Shown: in pieces, positions 63,198-64,000 of the stretch
Layout of the letters: each line of letters begins with the position of its first letter
Numbering within the stretch: the stretch's first letter is position 1
Assembly: GCA_017441605.1 (NCBI GenBank)
Contig: JAFRXD010000049.1
Location: forward strand, 62,001 to 126,000
Source of the DNA: Thermoguttaceae bacterium
GTDB taxonomy: Bacteria; Planctomycetota; Planctomycetia; Pirellulales; Thermoguttaceae
Reading direction: 5' to 3'
Length of the DNA: 64,000 nt
Translations under genes and position numbers: made by a program
Notes under the pieces: model-generated
The model's database searches: none
Told to the model about the DNA's origin: nothing
What the model saw: the letters and a program-made list of their open reading frames with translations, nothing else

Positions 63198-64000
63198 ATG
63201 ATGACGCGTAATATAAATATTTGGATCAGCGCAATTCTTTGTTCGTTGGTTTGCGCGACAACGGTCGTTTCCTCCGTTAAGGGGCAAACCGTAGAGAATT
63301 CGAACTCCAATCCCTACGTCGGCCTCGCCCCTTACGTTAATAACGAAACTTTTTTCGTCGGACGAGGGGATTTTAGCGCGCTAGACCCCGAGGCGATTCG
63401 AAACTCCTTCGCCGAGGTATTCAAAGGGAGCCTAGCCGAGAGGGCTTTCGATAAAAATTCGAGCAACGCGACAAATCGCGAAATGAGTAAAACCTTGGAC
63501 GTTGTCCAAAAGGATATTCAAAACGAATTGCTCAAGCTCAAAAAACTTGGCGTCCGAGAATTGATCGTTCTTCAACAGAACCAAGGCGGATCTTTTCGAG
63601 CGATCGCTCAGGTCAAAGATTCATCAAAACGCGAAGAAGTCAAAACCGTAATCAAAGAGGCTTTTCCCAATCTCGAAGTTTTCGAGGAGTCTAAATTTAT
63701 CGTCGCGACAAACGATAAGCAGTTGGATTCCCAAACTTACGAAGGTTTCAAGTCGTCGTCGAACGAGGTTCTAAGAAGCTTTTTAGCGGAAACGAACGGC
63801 TCGGCGATTCAAATCTATTGTTCGCGTTTGAAGATTAAGGAACTGGCGCGCTCGGAGGGAGAGGCGAAACAAAAGCGATTCGAAATTGACCTGTCGAAAA
63901 CCCCGAGCGAAACGCAAAAGGGAATTGATTCTTTTGACTCGCATTTCCGGTTCGCGACGGCGTCTCTTAATTTTAACGACTTTTCTTTCAAAAGTTCCTT
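63198..64000 (+). CDS. Exported protein, paralogue of the preceding gene (3' end outside window)
   Basis: The frame is open from ATG-ATG at 63198 to the window edge, giving 267 residues of an incomplete protein. A signal peptide is clear (I-W-I-S-A-I-L-C-S-L-V-C-A-T-T-V-V-S-S-V-K-G). It then shows T-F-F-V-G-R-G-D-F-S-A-L-D (compare V-A-R-L-D-L-D-G-I-D in the neighbour), R-E-L-I-V-L-Q-Q-N-Q-G-G-S-F-R-A-I-A, K-F-I-V-A-T-N-D-K and S-A-I-Q-I-Y-C-S-R-L-K-I-K-E-L, each matching a segment of the upstream protein in order. The gap between the two genes is 60 bp with no promoter seen, so they are probably co-transcribed and arose by tandem duplication. Function unknown. Confidence 0.8.
   Translation, partial: MMTRNINIWISAILCSLVCATTVVSSVKGQTVENSNSNPYVGLAPYVNNETFFVGRGDFSALDPEAIRNSFAEVFKGSLAERAFDKNSSNATNREMSKTLDVVQKDIQNELLKLKKLGVRELIVLQQNQGGSFRAIAQVKDSSKREEVKTVIKEAFPNLEVFEESKFIVATNDKQLDSQTYEGFKSSSNEVLRSFLAETNGSAIQIYCSRLKIKELARSEGEAKQKRFEIDLSKTPSETQKGIDSFDSHFRFATASLNFNDFSFKSS

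Overview
The window is chromosomal DNA of a bacterium that is almost certainly a planctomycete. The signs are an LEPR-XLL-type N-terminus on a very large surface protein, a YdjY-domain protein, a DUF6807 (PmoA-like) protein, a hydrazine-synthase-A-related dihaem protein fused to a sulfatase-modifying-factor domain, a soluble Ser/Thr kinase with TPR and WD40 repeats, a DUF4091 protein and several pseudopilins with planctomycete-style bodies. The carbohydrate-active secreted proteins fit a polysaccharide degrader. A host-associated (gut) lineage is only a guess. No tRNA, rRNA, CRISPR array or insertion sequence was recognised.

Layout. 1-1.25 kb: the 3' end of a secreted adhesin-like gene converges on a flavodoxin-fold quinone reductase. 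1.5-21.5 kb, all on the minus strand: a type IV pilus / type II secretion-like cluster, transcribed right to left as PilB/GspE-like ATPase 2, PilT-like ATPase, PilB/GspE-like ATPase 1, PilC/GspF-like platform protein, three GspG-like pseudopilins, a GspH-like pseudopilin, a PilV/GspI-like pseudopilin and a 2461-residue pilin-like protein with GspK-like motifs. No secretin or GspC/L/M-type subunit is present. 21.9-26.3 kb: a four-gene minus-strand operon of envelope proteins (unknown protein, YdjY protein, membrane-anchored trypsin-like protease, Tat-exported protein). 26.3-28.4 kb: a long gene-free stretch, an HTH plus degenerate receiver regulator, and D-aminoacyl-tRNA deacylase. 28.5-34.2 kb: a beta-helix surface protein, a secreted glycosidase-like protein and a lipoprotein. 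34.3-40 kb: an rRNA/tRNA methyltransferase, a TPR membrane protein, a soluble histidine kinase, small proteins, a DUF6807 protein, and a candidate structured small RNA with its own promoter and terminator (37655-37808, minus). 40-50 kb: the kinase-WD40 giant, a GNAT acetyltransferase, and a carbohydrate islet (esterase-like and DUF4091 proteins, with a divergent GH43-like enzyme). 50-57 kb: two membrane proteins, then fabI, pyrG and metG. 57-64 kb: the HzsA-related fusion and two tandem paralogous exported proteins, the second running off the window.

Promoters of ordinary sigma-70 type (TTGAxx, 16-17 bp, TATAAT-like) can be read upstream of the pilC cluster, the beta-helix protein, the HzsA-related gene, the exported paralogue and the candidate small RNA. 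Several translation starts were moved inward from the longest frame because a clear Shine-Dalgarno sequence sits before an internal ATG; each case is noted. The items most worth following up are the candidate small RNA at 37.7 kb, the giant pilin-like protein, the HzsA-SUMF1 fusion, the three-way-junction element at 27.55 kb and the apparent gene relic between the I-like and K-like pseudopilin genes.
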